DNA from: Aquibacillus kalidii
GTDB taxonomy: Bacteria; Bacillota; Bacilli; Bacillales; Amphibacillaceae
Direction: 5' to 3'
DNA: 64,000 bases
Assembly (NCBI RefSeq): GCF_014280935.1
Contig: NZ_JACLZI010000061.1
Coordinates: 62,001-126,000, forward strand
A program made the translations under genes and the position numbers. Position 1 is the stretch's first letter. Each line of letters begins with the position of its first letter. The notes under the pieces were generated by a model. It was given only the letters and a program-made list of their open reading frames with translations. It was not told the DNA's origin and did not search any database. This document shows positions 33,892 to 42,835 of this stretch, one piece after another.

Positions 33892-34411
33892 TAAAATCCC
33901 TCCATGTAGATGCTTTTTAACTTAGAGTAAATTTTGTCATTATAACTGTTTATATGTAAAAACAGCTAGTAATAGGTTGACCTGAAAAAAGTGAAATATG
34001 CATATTCGTCTTCCGTATAGAGAGGGGATATTGAGTAAAATATACGAAGGTACTTGAGACAGAGGGTCAGGTCCAGTGTCCCGTTAAATTTTTAACTTCG
34101 CATAGTGTATGAAATGCTTAAATTGTTTTCGTAATTATTCAGTTTTCAGATGAACATATTTAATAGGTGATTTGACTTATTATTTTCGATGTATTGCTAC
34201 TCTGTTCCAGACCAATGCAGAACAGACTACACATTTCTCCCAAAAAACTTGTCGAAACCACTCGACTTATATGGTACAATATTCCTTATATGTTTGTTGA
34301 TTTTTGTAGTTTTCATACCTCTTTTGCACTAATTATTTTATTGTTATCGTTTCGGGTAGGTAAATGTACATAATTAGCAAACATTCCTAATACAGAAGGA
34401 GGAATAATTTT
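33892..34411. other. Intergenic region with one REP-like hairpin only
   Basis: Apart from the GGTCAGGTCC repeat at 34056-34096 and a likely promoter near 34263-34290 (TATGGTACAATATT), no gene or RNA motif was recognised. Confidence 0.4.
34056..34096 (+). repeat. GGGTCAGGTCC repeat, copy 1
   Basis: GAGACAGAGGGTCAGGTCC followed by AGTGTCCCGTTAAATTTTT. The palindromic GGGTCAGGTCC core plus flanking GACA/TGTC make a hairpin. A second copy is at 37356. Confidence 0.6.
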
Positions 34412-35206
34412 ATGCATTGTACTCAATGTGGTGTTTTGAATGAAGCAGATGCGAAATTCTGTGCGGAATGTGGTTATCAGGTGTCTTTGTCACAAAGTGC
34501 ACAGAAGCAAGCAATTAATGCAAATGAAGAGATTGCGGCAACACAACAAGTTGACGTAGGTCAAGTAAGCAACAATATGGATTATGCTCAATTAGGTAAG
34601 AATGTAGCAAGTGAATTCTTGGGGTTTGCTAAGAAAAGCATTGCTAGTCCTATGAAAGCTAGTAGAGAAGTATCGAGTGAGGATAAAGTAAGTGGAATTA
34701 TCACGCATGTGTTGTTTGCCTTATTATTACCGCTATTTTCATACTTTGCAGCAAAGGGATTGAGTGCAGGTTACATAGAAGTACCTTTCGGGGCATTCGT
34801 GGTTAGACCATTCTTTTTCCTATTAATCTATTTAGCTGTTTATTCAGCAGTTGTCTTAGGTGTGTCAAAGTTAATGAAATCGCAGGTGAATTACATTGAA
34901 GTAGTTGTACGCTTCGGAGTTTTTAATGTATTACCAGTAGCATTGCTTTTATTAGCCGTACTATTTTCTATATTGTCAGTACCTGTATTCAGCTTTATTC
35001 TTTTTGGAACAGGAATTGGACTGTTCTTCGTTTCGTGTATCGCTATCATCTTCTCAGTAAAAGAGAATGGTGAGGGGTTAGATGTATTTTACGGACTTAT
35101 CCTTGCGAACATTGCAATGTCTATAATTTTTATGATCATAGGCGATAGTATCGTTGGTAATCTTATAAACCAAGTAGAAAATATGGTACCATACGGCTTT
35201 TATTAA
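34412..35206 (+). CDS. Zinc-ribbon membrane protein, DUF6574-like
   Basis: A 264-residue protein with an N-terminal zinc ribbon (CTQCG...CAECG, Cys at 3, 6, 17, 20), a Gln/Asn-rich linker, and five hydrophobic segments from about residue 100 to 255. This zinc ribbon plus membrane-bundle layout is common in Bacillus envelope-stress proteins. The ribosome site is AAGGAGGAA. It is followed after 88 bp by a second zinc-ribbon membrane protein, so the two likely act together at the membrane. Confidence 0.75.
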   Translation: MHCTQCGVLNEADAKFCAECGYQVSLSQSAQKQAINANEEIAATQQVDVGQVSNNMDYAQLGKNVASEFLGFAKKSIASPMKASREVSSEDKVSGIITHVLFALLLPLFSYFAAKGLSAGYIEVPFGAFVVRPFFFLLIYLAVYSAVVLGVSKLMKSQVNYIEVVVRFGVFNVLPVALLLLAVLFSILSVPVFSFILFGTGIGLFFVSCIAIIFSVKENGEGLDVFYGLILANIAMSIIFMIIGDSIVGNLINQVENMVPYGFY

Positions 35207-35223
35207 AAAATTGTAAAAATAGG

Positions 35224-35252
35224 AGGCACCCATTGTTTGGGTGTCTGTTCTT
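35224..35252 (+). terminator. Hairpin between the two zinc-ribbon genes
   Basis: GGCACCCA pairs with TGGGTGTC around TTGTT, followed by TGTTCTTT; it is a weak or partial terminator. Confidence 0.55.
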
Positions 35253-35294
35253 TATAAAAGAATTATTCTTACTAATCAAGGGGGAAACACGTAA

Positions 35295-37280
35295 ATGAAA
35301 TTTTGTACCTCTTGTGGTTCTGAGCTTAAGGAAGATGCTAAGTTTTGTACTGAATGTGGAAAAAAGGTAAAAAATACTCCTCCACAACAAAATCATGATG
35401 GCCCACCAGAAACTTCAAACCACAATGAAGAAATATATATTAACTCTATTGAAAACCAACCTAGCTATGAAACAATTTCTAGTAATAAAAACGAATCTAG
35501 CCCTATTCGACCTGAACAAGAGACATCTCAATCAAATAAACGAACCGGTAACAATACTGGAAAAATACTGACCAAAAAACGATTAATCGCTATTATCATT
35601 CCAATACTTGTGTTACTTGGTGTCTCGACTTGTGGATATTTTTATGCGAAAAGCATAACAGAACCCCTTCATATTGTGGATGAGTTTAAATCAGCTGTAG
35701 AAGAAAAAGATGTGAATAAACTTCAAGAGTTATTCATTAGTCAAGACGATGCTGAACAATTAAATAAATCAGATATAGAAAAGATTGCTGATTTTCTTCA
35801 TGACCATCCTGAAAATTTAAACCAAACAGTAGATGCTTTAAACGAAGAAGTAGAAGAGGGCGAGAGTCAAGAACACAACTGGTTGTCGTTGAAGAAGGAT
35901 GGTACTAAATATTACTTTTTTGATGATTACAAACTTGAAGTGCAACCTATATCTCTGCGATTAACAGCAAACTTTTCTGGAACTGAAATATATGTAAATG
36001 ATAAATTTGTTGAAACGTATGATAACGAACCGATAATGATTGATCAACTAACTCCTGGTTTATATACCGTTCGTGCTGTATATAGTGGAGAATTTGGTGA
36101 TTTTGAAAAAGAACTAGATATCCAAACTTTAGAATATGAAGTGGCTGATATTTCAACCAATATTGAATTTGATGGACATTATATTTCTTTTAAAACGAAC
36201 AATCCAGACAGTATTTTATATATAAATGGAGAAGAAATAGGTAAGCTGAGCAAACTAAAAGAATATGGTCCAGTTGCGACTAATGGTTCAATGAGTTTTC
36301 AAGCAAGGTATGATTATCCTTGGGGGCAAGTGGTATCTAAAGAAGTGAGTGTTCAAGATACAAATGTAAAATCTATTGATTTAAATTTAGAAGCTGTAAA
36401 TGAACAACTTGAAAATGATGTGATGTTCACGATTAATGAGCATGTTAATCAGTATATTCGTGCCTTTACAAATTTAGATAGTAATGAATTCACCTATATG
36501 GTTAATGAGGAATATATCGATCGAATTAAGGATAACTTTGATTCCCTAAACGCTGATAATTTGAGGTGGTTTGGTAGGGCAGTTAGTACCGAATACGATT
36601 TGGGAAGTATCGAATTAACGGACAAAGATTCCTATGTTGTTAATGTTTTGGTTGACATCACTTTTGAATCAGCTTATTACGAAGTTGGAGAAGATCCTAG
36701 TGATTCTACAACAAAGGAATCCTCTTACATTTGGAATTATGAATTAACTTTTGGTAAGGAAGAAAATCAGTGGTTCATTACAAATAGTAAGGAAGTAGAT
36801 TCCTTTAAGACAGATGATAGAGAAATTCACAACTTTGACGCAAGCCTTACATCTATAGAAATGCCATCTGACGAGTATGACTTTATTATTAATGACAGAA
36901 CGGAACTAGAGAAGATATTGAAAATTGCGAGGGAAGAGGGGAAACTAGGTCCATTTAGTAAGAGTATGGAGCAAAATGATTTGGCATCTATCGTTAGCAA
37001 ATTTGGAGAACCAGACGATATGTATGTTGCTCAATGTTCAGAATGCGATGATTTTGATATGGCCTTCTATGGCGATTATGGTGTGGACATTCTCTATAAC
37101 CGAGTGGCTTTCTGGCTGCAAACCGATTTAGTTAGATCAGAATTGGAGGAAATCCTTGGAGAAGCAACACGCATGGATCATGGAATGTACTCTTATGCTA
37201 TATACGAAGGTGGCAATTATACGCTTTCTGTACTTTATGAAACAATGGATGAAAAAGGCATTGTTTATATTTCGGACTAA
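35295..37280 (+). CDS. TcaA-like zinc-ribbon membrane protein with DUF4309-like C-terminus
   Basis: A 661-residue membrane-anchored protein. It starts with a zinc ribbon (CTSCG...CTECG, Cys at 4, 7, 18, 21), then a disordered linker, one membrane helix (about 98-118), and extracellular domains that fit the TcaA/YvbJ family: an N-terminal domain of helical hairpins, two beta-sandwich PEGA-like domains (TANFSGTEIYVNDKFVETY; NPDSILYINGEEIG) and an NTF2-like domain (about 375-510). The last 120 residues (EEGKLGPFSKSMEQNDLASI onward) look like a DUF4309 (YjgB-type) module. TcaA relates to glycopeptide susceptibility in staphylococci; here the role is inferred as envelope-stress related. Confidence 0.75.
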   Translation: MKFCTSCGSELKEDAKFCTECGKKVKNTPPQQNHDGPPETSNHNEEIYINSIENQPSYETISSNKNESSPIRPEQETSQSNKRTGNNTGKILTKKRLIAIIIPILVLLGVSTCGYFYAKSITEPLHIVDEFKSAVEEKDVNKLQELFISQDDAEQLNKSDIEKIADFLHDHPENLNQTVDALNEEVEEGESQEHNWLSLKKDGTKYYFFDDYKLEVQPISLRLTANFSGTEIYVNDKFVETYDNEPIMIDQLTPGLYTVRAVYSGEFGDFEKELDIQTLEYEVADISTNIEFDGHYISFKTNNPDSILYINGEEIGKLSKLKEYGPVATNGSMSFQARYDYPWGQVVSKEVSVQDTNVKSIDLNLEAVNEQLENDVMFTINEHVNQYIRAFTNLDSNEFTYMVNEEYIDRIKDNFDSLNADNLRWFGRAVSTEYDLGSIELTDKDSYVVNVLVDITFESAYYEVGEDPSDSTTKESSYIWNYELTFGKEENQWFITNSKEVDSFKTDDREIHNFDASLTSIEMPSDEYDFIINDRTELEKILKIAREEGKLGPFSKSMEQNDLASIVSKFGEPDDMYVAQCSECDDFDMAFYGDYGVDILYNRVAFWLQTDLVRSELEEILGEATRMDHGMYSYAIYEGGNYTLSVLYETMDEKGIVYISD

Positions 37281-37319
37281 AATGATGGGGAATAGAAATT
37301 GCTCCTAGTAGAGTGGGAA

Positions 37320-37356
37320 ACAACTGAAATAGCTTACTATTTCAGTTGTTTTTTTG
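37320..37356 (+). terminator. Terminator of the TcaA-like gene
   Basis: ACAACTGAAATAG perfectly pairs with CTATTTCAGTTGT around CTTA, followed by TTTTTTG. Confidence 0.92.
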
Positions 37357-37386
37357 TGGGACTGAGGGTCAGGTCCTCTGTCCCAC
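37356..37386 (+). repeat. GGGTCAGGTCC repeat, copy 2
   Basis: TGTGGGACTGAGGGTCAGG then TCCTCTGTCCCACA: GTGGGAC pairs with GTCCCAC-like ends around the GGTCAGGTCC core. It directly follows the T tract of the terminator. Confidence 0.6.
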
Positions 37387-37604
37387 AAGTCCTACCAACC
37401 AACTTTATAATGCTTTAATTGATAGTTGTTGTTTTTCTTACCAAAGTAACTATAGACTCCTGGTGTCATCTTGATTAGGATAAAGTCAACTATGGTCCAA
37501 AGTAACAGATCTCAGTTAAAATGTAACAGAGTCAAATTTAATTTTAATGTATATGATTAAAAGGTAGAGGCCAATCAACTGGTTGAAAAGGAGATGTAAC
37601 AACA

Positions 37605-38516
37605 ATGGTTTTTAAACTTGCTAAATCTACACCTGTTTATAATTTTAGTAAATATCACCACCCCTCAATTACTGTGGAAAATGGTTCGACAATTGAGATA
37701 GAAACGTATGATTGTTATGAAGATCAAATACAATCGACCGATTCAACATATGAGAGTTTAGATTGGGATAAGGTCAACCCAACAACTGGTCCTATTTTTG
37801 TAAGGGGAGCAGAAAGAGGAGATATTTTAGTTGTAACGATTGATGCGATAGAACTTTCTGATCAAGGAGTGATGAGTGTCAGCCCAGGCAAAGGCGTACT
37901 AGGTGATCAAATCGAGAAATTTGAAACAAAAATAATCCCAATTAGAAATAACAAGGCGATTTTCGATGAAAGGTTAGAAATTCCGCTTAACCCAATGGTT
38001 GGAGTAATTGGCGTAGCACCTTATGCTGATCCTGTATCTAATGGTACCCCTGGATCCCATGGTGGGAATATGGATAACAAGATGATTACGACAGGTACAA
38101 CGCTTTATTTCCCAGTAGCTACCGATGGCGCGTTATTTGCCTTGGGTGATCTTCATGCAGCTATGGGTGATGGGGAGGTATCTGTTACAGGGATAGAAAT
38201 TGCGGGAAAGGTTACCGTTACATTCGATATTATTAAACAGGTAGCTCTTGCAAATCCACTGTTAGAAACGGTGGATAAAATTGCAACGATTGCTTCGGCA
38301 AGAACATTGGATGAAGCTGTAAAAATATCAGTTGCCGATATGGCAAAATTATTGCAAGGGAAAATAAACTTATCCTTTAGCGAGTTAACGATGTTATTCA
38401 GTGCAGTTGGACAAACAGAGATTTGTCAGGTTGTTGACCCACTAATGACAGCAAGGTTTGTTTTACCAAAGTGGGTACTTGCGAGTTATGGGGTTGAATC
38501 GTTTTTAGGAGAGTAA
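37605..38516 (+). CDS. Acetamidase/formamidase family hydrolase
   Basis: A 303-residue cytosolic amidase of the FmdA/AmdA family, hydrolysing short-chain amides to ammonia and acid. Signatures are NPTTGPIFVRGAERGDILVV, PFRF-equivalent region NPMVGVIGVAP, GSHGGNMDNKMITTGTTLYFPV and ALGDLHAAMGDGEV, which carry the metal-binding His and Asp residues. The length matches the short bacterial form. The ribosome site AAGGAGATG is well placed. A TCAAC-TG-GTTGA inverted repeat at 37575 sits just before it. It is a single gene ending in a strong terminator. Confidence 0.9.
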   Translation: MVFKLAKSTPVYNFSKYHHPSITVENGSTIEIETYDCYEDQIQSTDSTYESLDWDKVNPTTGPIFVRGAERGDILVVTIDAIELSDQGVMSVSPGKGVLGDQIEKFETKIIPIRNNKAIFDERLEIPLNPMVGVIGVAPYADPVSNGTPGSHGGNMDNKMITTGTTLYFPVATDGALFALGDLHAAMGDGEVSVTGIEIAGKVTVTFDIIKQVALANPLLETVDKIATIASARTLDEAVKISVADMAKLLQGKINLSFSELTMLFSAVGQTEICQVVDPLMTARFVLPKWVLASYGVESFLGE

Positions 38517-38570
38517 TGGGTAGGGAAAGGTTGCTCCTTTTCTTCGTTCTAAACTAAATATCGAATAGGT

Positions 38571-38607
38571 AAAAGGAGTTACTCATACTTAAGTAACTCC
38601 TTTTTTC
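38571..38607 (+). terminator. Terminator of the amidase gene
   Basis: AAAAGGAGTTACT pairs with AGTAACTCCTTTT around a seven-base loop, followed by TT. Confidence 0.9.
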
Positions 38608-38611
38608 TTAT

Positions 38612-38640
38612 TCGACAAAAATCGGGTGGTGACAGGCACC
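38612..38640 (-). repeat. GTGCCTGTCACC dispersed repeat, copy 7 (-)
   Basis: One of only two copies on the minus strand: TCGACAAAAATCGGGTGG then TGACAGGCACC. It lies between the amidase terminator and a gene fragment. Confidence 0.85.
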
Positions 38641-38642
38641 GA

Positions 38643-38837
38643 AAAAGTATTCATGCTTTACAAATTACAAATATATTCCCTGTTCATCCAATTAATAGTC
38701 TACCAATCATAAACTTCTTTGGATTTTATCCTACATGGGAAACATTGATTGGCCAGCTAGCACTGTTAGCATTTGTACTGTTCCGCTATGTACGAGTGGA
38801 GCGGAGGAAAAAGGTGTTAAAATCACAAGTAGTGTAA
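38643..38837 (+). pseudogene. 3' remnant of a membrane protein gene, FTR1 iron permease-like C-terminus
   Basis: An open frame of about 65 codons with no start or ribosome site ends in TAA at 38837. It encodes INFFGFYPTWETLIGQLALL and a hydrophobic helix with a basic tail (RYVRVERRKK), which resembles the last helix of FTR1/EfeU-type iron permeases. The preceding part is missing and replaced by the repeat at 38612, suggesting a deletion. The identity of the parent gene is a tentative inference. Confidence 0.45.
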
Positions 38838-38955
38838 GTGGTTAGCGCTCGGCTAGGTCCAGTGGTTGTTATAAAAGCTAACAGAATGTAGGATTATGGT
38901 AGCACGGACTTACCTCCCAATTTTCATTATTACTAACTTTTTTGAAAATTCTGTA

Positions 38956-38984
38956 TTGACATTATAAAAGTTAGCCTGTAGGTT
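38956..38984 (+). promoter_or_regulatory. Promoter of the S-box yitJ transcript
   Basis: TTGACA at 38956 is a perfect -35; TAGGTT at 38979 after 17 bp is a weak -10, with TATAGAT slightly further down as an alternative. Confidence 0.45.
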
Positions 38985-39018
38985 ATAGATAACAAAACAA
39001 CAACAATTACATATTTTT

Positions 39019-39187
39019 TCTCTTATCAAGAGTAGGTGGAGGGACTGGCCCTATGAAACCCGGCAACCGGATTATACTGACGTATGATTACGGTGCTAAT
39101 TCCAACAGTATTTAACTGTAAGATGAGAGACCGGAGCGCGGAATTTTGTTCAGGGTCTTTCTCTATGAGGAAGATCCTTTTATTTTT
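39019..39187 (+). ncRNA. SAM-I (S-box) riboswitch and terminator
   Basis: The aptamer 39020-39129 has P1 strands CTCTTATC/GATGAGAG and the conserved AGGTGGAGGGACTGGCCC, GAAACCCGGCAACC and GGTGCTAATTCC blocks. The expression platform 39153-39187 is a GGGTCTTTCTC/GAGGAAGATCC hairpin followed by TTTTATTTTT. SAM binding favours the terminator and turns off the downstream methionine gene. Confidence 0.96.
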
Positions 39188-39387
39188 GTCAGAAAAGCAA
39201 AGGAAGAAGGTGGCTATATGAAAATCGGATTTAAACATGGTTAGAACAGCGGATAAGGTGAGATGGGCAATGTTTCGTATTTAAAGTTGCCTTTGATAGG
39301 GGGAGGAACATCTTAACTGATCCTGAAGATAAGTATTTCAATGTCTAAGTTTTATAATAATAAGGTTAGTGAGAAAGGTGAGGTAAA
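39188..39387 (+). other. Leader between S-box terminator and yitJ, with an aborted short frame
   Basis: A ribosome-site-like AAGGAAGAAGGTGG precedes ATG at 39218, but the frame stops after eight codons (MKIGFKHG). Further down, LTDPEDKYFNV is readable in another frame. This may be the decayed rest of an additional S-box gene or only an untranslated leader. Confidence 0.35.
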
Positions 39388-41352
39388 ATGACAAAAACAA
39401 TTCATTCGGAACGCTCCCAACAGTTTTTAGAGTTATTGAAAGAAGGTAAAGTAATAGGTGACGGGGCAATGGCTACGTTAATGCATCAGTCGGGTGTTGC
39501 ATCTCGTACGTGTTTTGAGTCATTGTGTATCAAGAACCCAACCTTAGTAAAAGAGGCGCATATGGCTTATCTTGCTGCTGGGTCTACCTTGATCCAGACT
39601 AATACGTTTAGCGGGCACAGGCTTGGACTCGAGCGTTACGGTTTGGAAGATAGTGTATGGGAAATTAATCGTGCAGCTGTAAAAGTGGCGCGAGAAGCAG
39701 CAGAGTCTTTTCGAGAACAAAATCAGGTAGAACATGACATTTTTGTGTTCGGGACTATTGGCTCAACAGCTGATCTAAAGACTCCTGACTTCGGGAATCA
39801 GGGATCTAGATTATCTCTGAGGTTAATTTTTGAAGAACAATTGGCACCACTATTAGAAGAGTCAGTAGACGGAATCTTACTTGAGACATTTGCTGATTTG
39901 AGAGAATTAGAACTCGCTGTGGAAACAGTTCGTCGTAACACAAATTTACCTATTATTGCTAATCTATCACCGGAGGCTGTTGGTGTTACGAGGGATGGGT
40001 ATGGTATTGAAGAAGCTTTCTCGGTGTTAGAAAAGGCTGGAGCAAATGTTGTTGGGCTTAACTGTAAACTTGGCTTATCTGGTATTCTGAGAAGCTATGA
40101 AACGCTGAATCTAAAACCAACATCCCACTATGCTGCTGTTCCTAATAGTGGGATATTACATATGGTTGATGGGGAGTATTCCTATACTGGTAATGCGGAA
40201 TATTTTGCGGATAGAGGTGCTGAGCTTTTTCAGAAAGGGGTTAAATTTATCGGAGGGTGCTGTGGGACTACACCTGACCATATTCGTGCGTTGGTTGAGC
40301 GGATTGAGAAGCTTTCTTTGGATGATAGTGTAGAATTAGTTGTTCGTAGTCATGGTGATTCGCATAACAATGCTGTTGAAGTAAAAGAAAGGAAGGCTGC
40401 TCAAGTAGAATTGTTGACCAAATCAGTACGGAGTGGACTGACGAATAATCCGCCTAAGAAATCAATTATCGAAAAAGTCAGAAATGAACCTACGATAATC
40501 GTAGAGTTAGATCCACCGAAAGTATTAGATGTCGAGGAGTATTTGCAAGCTACGAAAGAACTCCAGCAAGCAGGAATCGATGCGCTCACCATTGCTGATA
40601 ATTCTTTAGCTACTGTGCGTGTCAGTAATATGGCAATTGCTAGTTTAATTAAAGATATGGGAGTGGAGCCACTTGTACATGTGGCTTGTCGCGATCGAAA
40701 TCTAATTGGTCAACAGTCTCATTTAATGGGTCTACATGTTTTGGGGGTTAATCATATACTGTTGATAACCGGTGATCCATCTAAGTTTGGTGATCTACCG
40801 GGTGCGTCATCGGTCTTTGATGTCTCCTCTATTGATTTAACGAAAATGGTTAAGAAGCTAAATAGTGGAATTGCTTTCTCTGGGCAAGCATTAAAACAGA
40901 GTTCCGATTTTTGTGTGGGAACATCTTTTAATCCACACGTTAGGAATTTCAATCGAGCAATCGAACGTTTGCGACGGAAGCTTGACGCTGGGGCTGACTA
41001 TGTTATGACGCAGCCTATCTATGATAAGGCATTGTTTGAACAGATCGCCCGCGCAGTCGAAGAGTTTGATGTGCCAGTATTTGTTGGGATCATGCCAATG
41101 GTGAGTAAGCGAAATGCGCAATTTTTGCATAATGAGGTACCAGGTATGCAGATCCCTGAATCCATTCTAACGCGCATGGATATTGAATCGAAAGAAGAGG
41201 CGACACGAGAAGGGTTAGCCATTTCAGAAGAACTCATCCAAGAAGCACTCCACTACTTCAACGGCATTTATCTCGTAACCCCATTCCTACGAAGCGAACT
41301 AACCGCACACCTAACCCGCTACATCCACGACATCAAAGCAAAAATTAGATAA
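39388..41352 (+). CDS. yitJ: Bifunctional homocysteine S-methyltransferase / methylenetetrahydrofolate reductase
   Basis: Two-domain cytosolic enzyme of methionine biosynthesis. Residues 1-310 are a homocysteine S-methyltransferase barrel: GDGAMATLMHQSG, QTNTFSGHRLGLERYGL, and zinc-binding Cys at C226 (GLNCKLG) and C291-C292 (GGCCGTTPDHIRAL). Residues about 355-650 are a MTHFR barrel: TIADNSLATVRVSNMAI, HVACRDRNLIGQQSHLMG, LLITGDPSKFGDLPGA, and YVMTQPIYDKALFEQ. The 654-residue size and domain order match B. subtilis YitJ. The start has AAGGTGAGG upstream. Control by the SAM-I riboswitch fits the role. A dispersed repeat begins immediately at the stop codon. Confidence 0.96.
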   Translation: MTKTIHSERSQQFLELLKEGKVIGDGAMATLMHQSGVASRTCFESLCIKNPTLVKEAHMAYLAAGSTLIQTNTFSGHRLGLERYGLEDSVWEINRAAVKVAREAAESFREQNQVEHDIFVFGTIGSTADLKTPDFGNQGSRLSLRLIFEEQLAPLLEESVDGILLETFADLRELELAVETVRRNTNLPIIANLSPEAVGVTRDGYGIEEAFSVLEKAGANVVGLNCKLGLSGILRSYETLNLKPTSHYAAVPNSGILHMVDGEYSYTGNAEYFADRGAELFQKGVKFIGGCCGTTPDHIRALVERIEKLSLDDSVELVVRSHGDSHNNAVEVKERKAAQVELLTKSVRSGLTNNPPKKSIIEKVRNEPTIIVELDPPKVLDVEEYLQATKELQQAGIDALTIADNSLATVRVSNMAIASLIKDMGVEPLVHVACRDRNLIGQQSHLMGLHVLGVNHILLITGDPSKFGDLPGASSVFDVSSIDLTKMVKKLNSGIAFSGQALKQSSDFCVGTSFNPHVRNFNRAIERLRRKLDAGADYVMTQPIYDKALFEQIARAVEEFDVPVFVGIMPMVSKRNAQFLHNEVPGMQIPESILTRMDIESKEEATREGLAISEELIQEALHYFNGIYLVTPFLRSELTAHLTRYIHDIKAKIR

Positions 41353-41381
41353 GGTGCCTGTCACCACCCGTTTTTTGTCGA
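41353..41381 (+). repeat. GTGCCTGTCACC dispersed repeat, copy 8 (+)
   Basis: Begins at the first base after the yitJ stop codon; core GGTGCCTGTCACCACCCG, tail TTTTTTGTCGA. Confidence 0.88.
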
Positions 41382-41458
41382 ACGGTGATATGACCTCAAG
41401 TCCTTATTTTCAGGGGTTGGGGTTATTGTTTTATTAATTTGGTGTGAGCTGTTTGGAA

Positions 41459-42832
41459 ATGTTTGTCCGATTGAATATTCTTCCTTTGGGAAACCGATAC
41501 TTTGAATTAAGACTAATCTTTGAAGTGTTCAAGGGAGGGTTAATAATAACGAAATTTCCAAAAGTGTTACTAAATATTAGAGATAGTTTTTGGTTTGTCC
41601 CTACATTATATAGCATTGCTTCGTTAATCCTAGTGATTTCCTTTCACATTGTTGATGAGTTGGTCCTGTCAGATATTAGTGATAAAGTACCAAAAAATTT
41701 AGTCATTAATGAACAGATTGCCAAGGGGATATACTCCTCCTTAGTAACCGCAATTTTAACAATGACCACTATCAGTTTTTCTGTTATCATGGTTGTTTTA
41801 TCTACCTATTCATCACAGTTTTCTCCGAGGACTCTACAAGACTTTATGCAAAGTAGAATGACACATCATGTATTGGGTGTGTTTTGTTTTGGATTTATTT
41901 TCGCACTCGTTAATCTAATGTTAGTTGGTCAGCACGATACAATTATTGGCCCACTTTTAATGATCATCATATCAATTCTGTGTTTAGCTTTTTTTATTTT
42001 CTTCATCCATCATGCTGCAAAGTGGTTGCAAGTGAGTAGTCTGATCGGAATAATTCATACAGATAGTAAAAAGGTGATTGAACATGCCTATTCAGAACAA
42101 AAATTTGGAGAATTTGAAAAGTGGGATGAGCGAGAATTAAACCAAATAACGAGTCAGAAAAGGTTTATCCTTCGAGCTGATACCACAGGTTATATTCAGA
42201 AGATAGAATGGATGCACCTTGTAAATTGGGCCAAATCACATCGTTGTGTCATAGAATTAAATGAACATATTGGTAATTATGTAATGGAGGATTTACCGCT
42301 TCTAAGCATTTATAGTGTGGAACAGCAGCATGACATCAATAAAATAAGAGAATTTATTGTGATTGGTGCAGAGCGAACAGATTTAGAAGATATCGAATTC
42401 ATTTTACAAAAACTTGTGGAGATTGCAGTTAAGGCACTTTCACCATCTATAAACGATCCTGATACGGCAATTAACTGTATAAACAGAATTGGGTCGATAC
42501 TCAACCACTTGGGAAAGGTGTATAAAGATATAAGATATTTGACAGACAATCGTAATGACTTACGATTAATTAAATCAACGAAGCAATTTGATGAATATTT
42601 TTATAAGAGCATATTAAAAGTATTTTATTATGGGAAACAGGATGTCTTTGTATGTTATAGCCTTTTAGAGGTATTGTATAAAATGGCTTTAGCCAATCCA
42701 AAGCCAGCTATTAGAAGAAAAATCAAAGTATATCATCACTATATATCTGAATCCATTAATTGGAACGAGTTCGACCAACTAGATCACGAACACCTCCAAG
42801 CCATTTACAATCGCTTTGAAGAAGTTGAATAA
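41459..42832 (+). CDS. DUF2254 membrane protein
   Basis: Integral membrane protein with four helices in the N-terminal half (for example SFWFVPTLYSIASLILVISF; VTAILTMTTISFSVIMVVLS; HVLGVFCFGFIFALVNLML) and a soluble C-terminal half carrying the DUF2254 signatures SQFSPRTLQDFM and ALSPSINDPDTAINCINRIG. The function of the family is unknown. The start is uncertain: ATG 41459 has no ribosome site, whereas AAGGGAGGG at 41531 is followed six bases later by ATA (41546), which would give a family-typical N-terminus TKFPKVLLNIRDSFWF. A repeat begins three bases after the stop. Confidence 0.85.
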   Translation: MFVRLNILPLGNRYFELRLIFEVFKGGLIITKFPKVLLNIRDSFWFVPTLYSIASLILVISFHIVDELVLSDISDKVPKNLVINEQIAKGIYSSLVTAILTMTTISFSVIMVVLSTYSSQFSPRTLQDFMQSRMTHHVLGVFCFGFIFALVNLMLVGQHDTIIGPLLMIIISILCLAFFIFFIHHAAKWLQVSSLIGIIHTDSKKVIEHAYSEQKFGEFEKWDERELNQITSQKRFILRADTTGYIQKIEWMHLVNWAKSHRCVIELNEHIGNYVMEDLPLLSIYSVEQQHDINKIREFIVIGAERTDLEDIEFILQKLVEIAVKALSPSINDPDTAINCINRIGSILNHLGKVYKDIRYLTDNRNDLRLIKSTKQFDEYFYKSILKVFYYGKQDVFVCYSLLEVLYKMALANPKPAIRRKIKVYHHYISESINWNEFDQLDHEHLQAIYNRFEEVE

Positions 42833-42835
42833 TAA

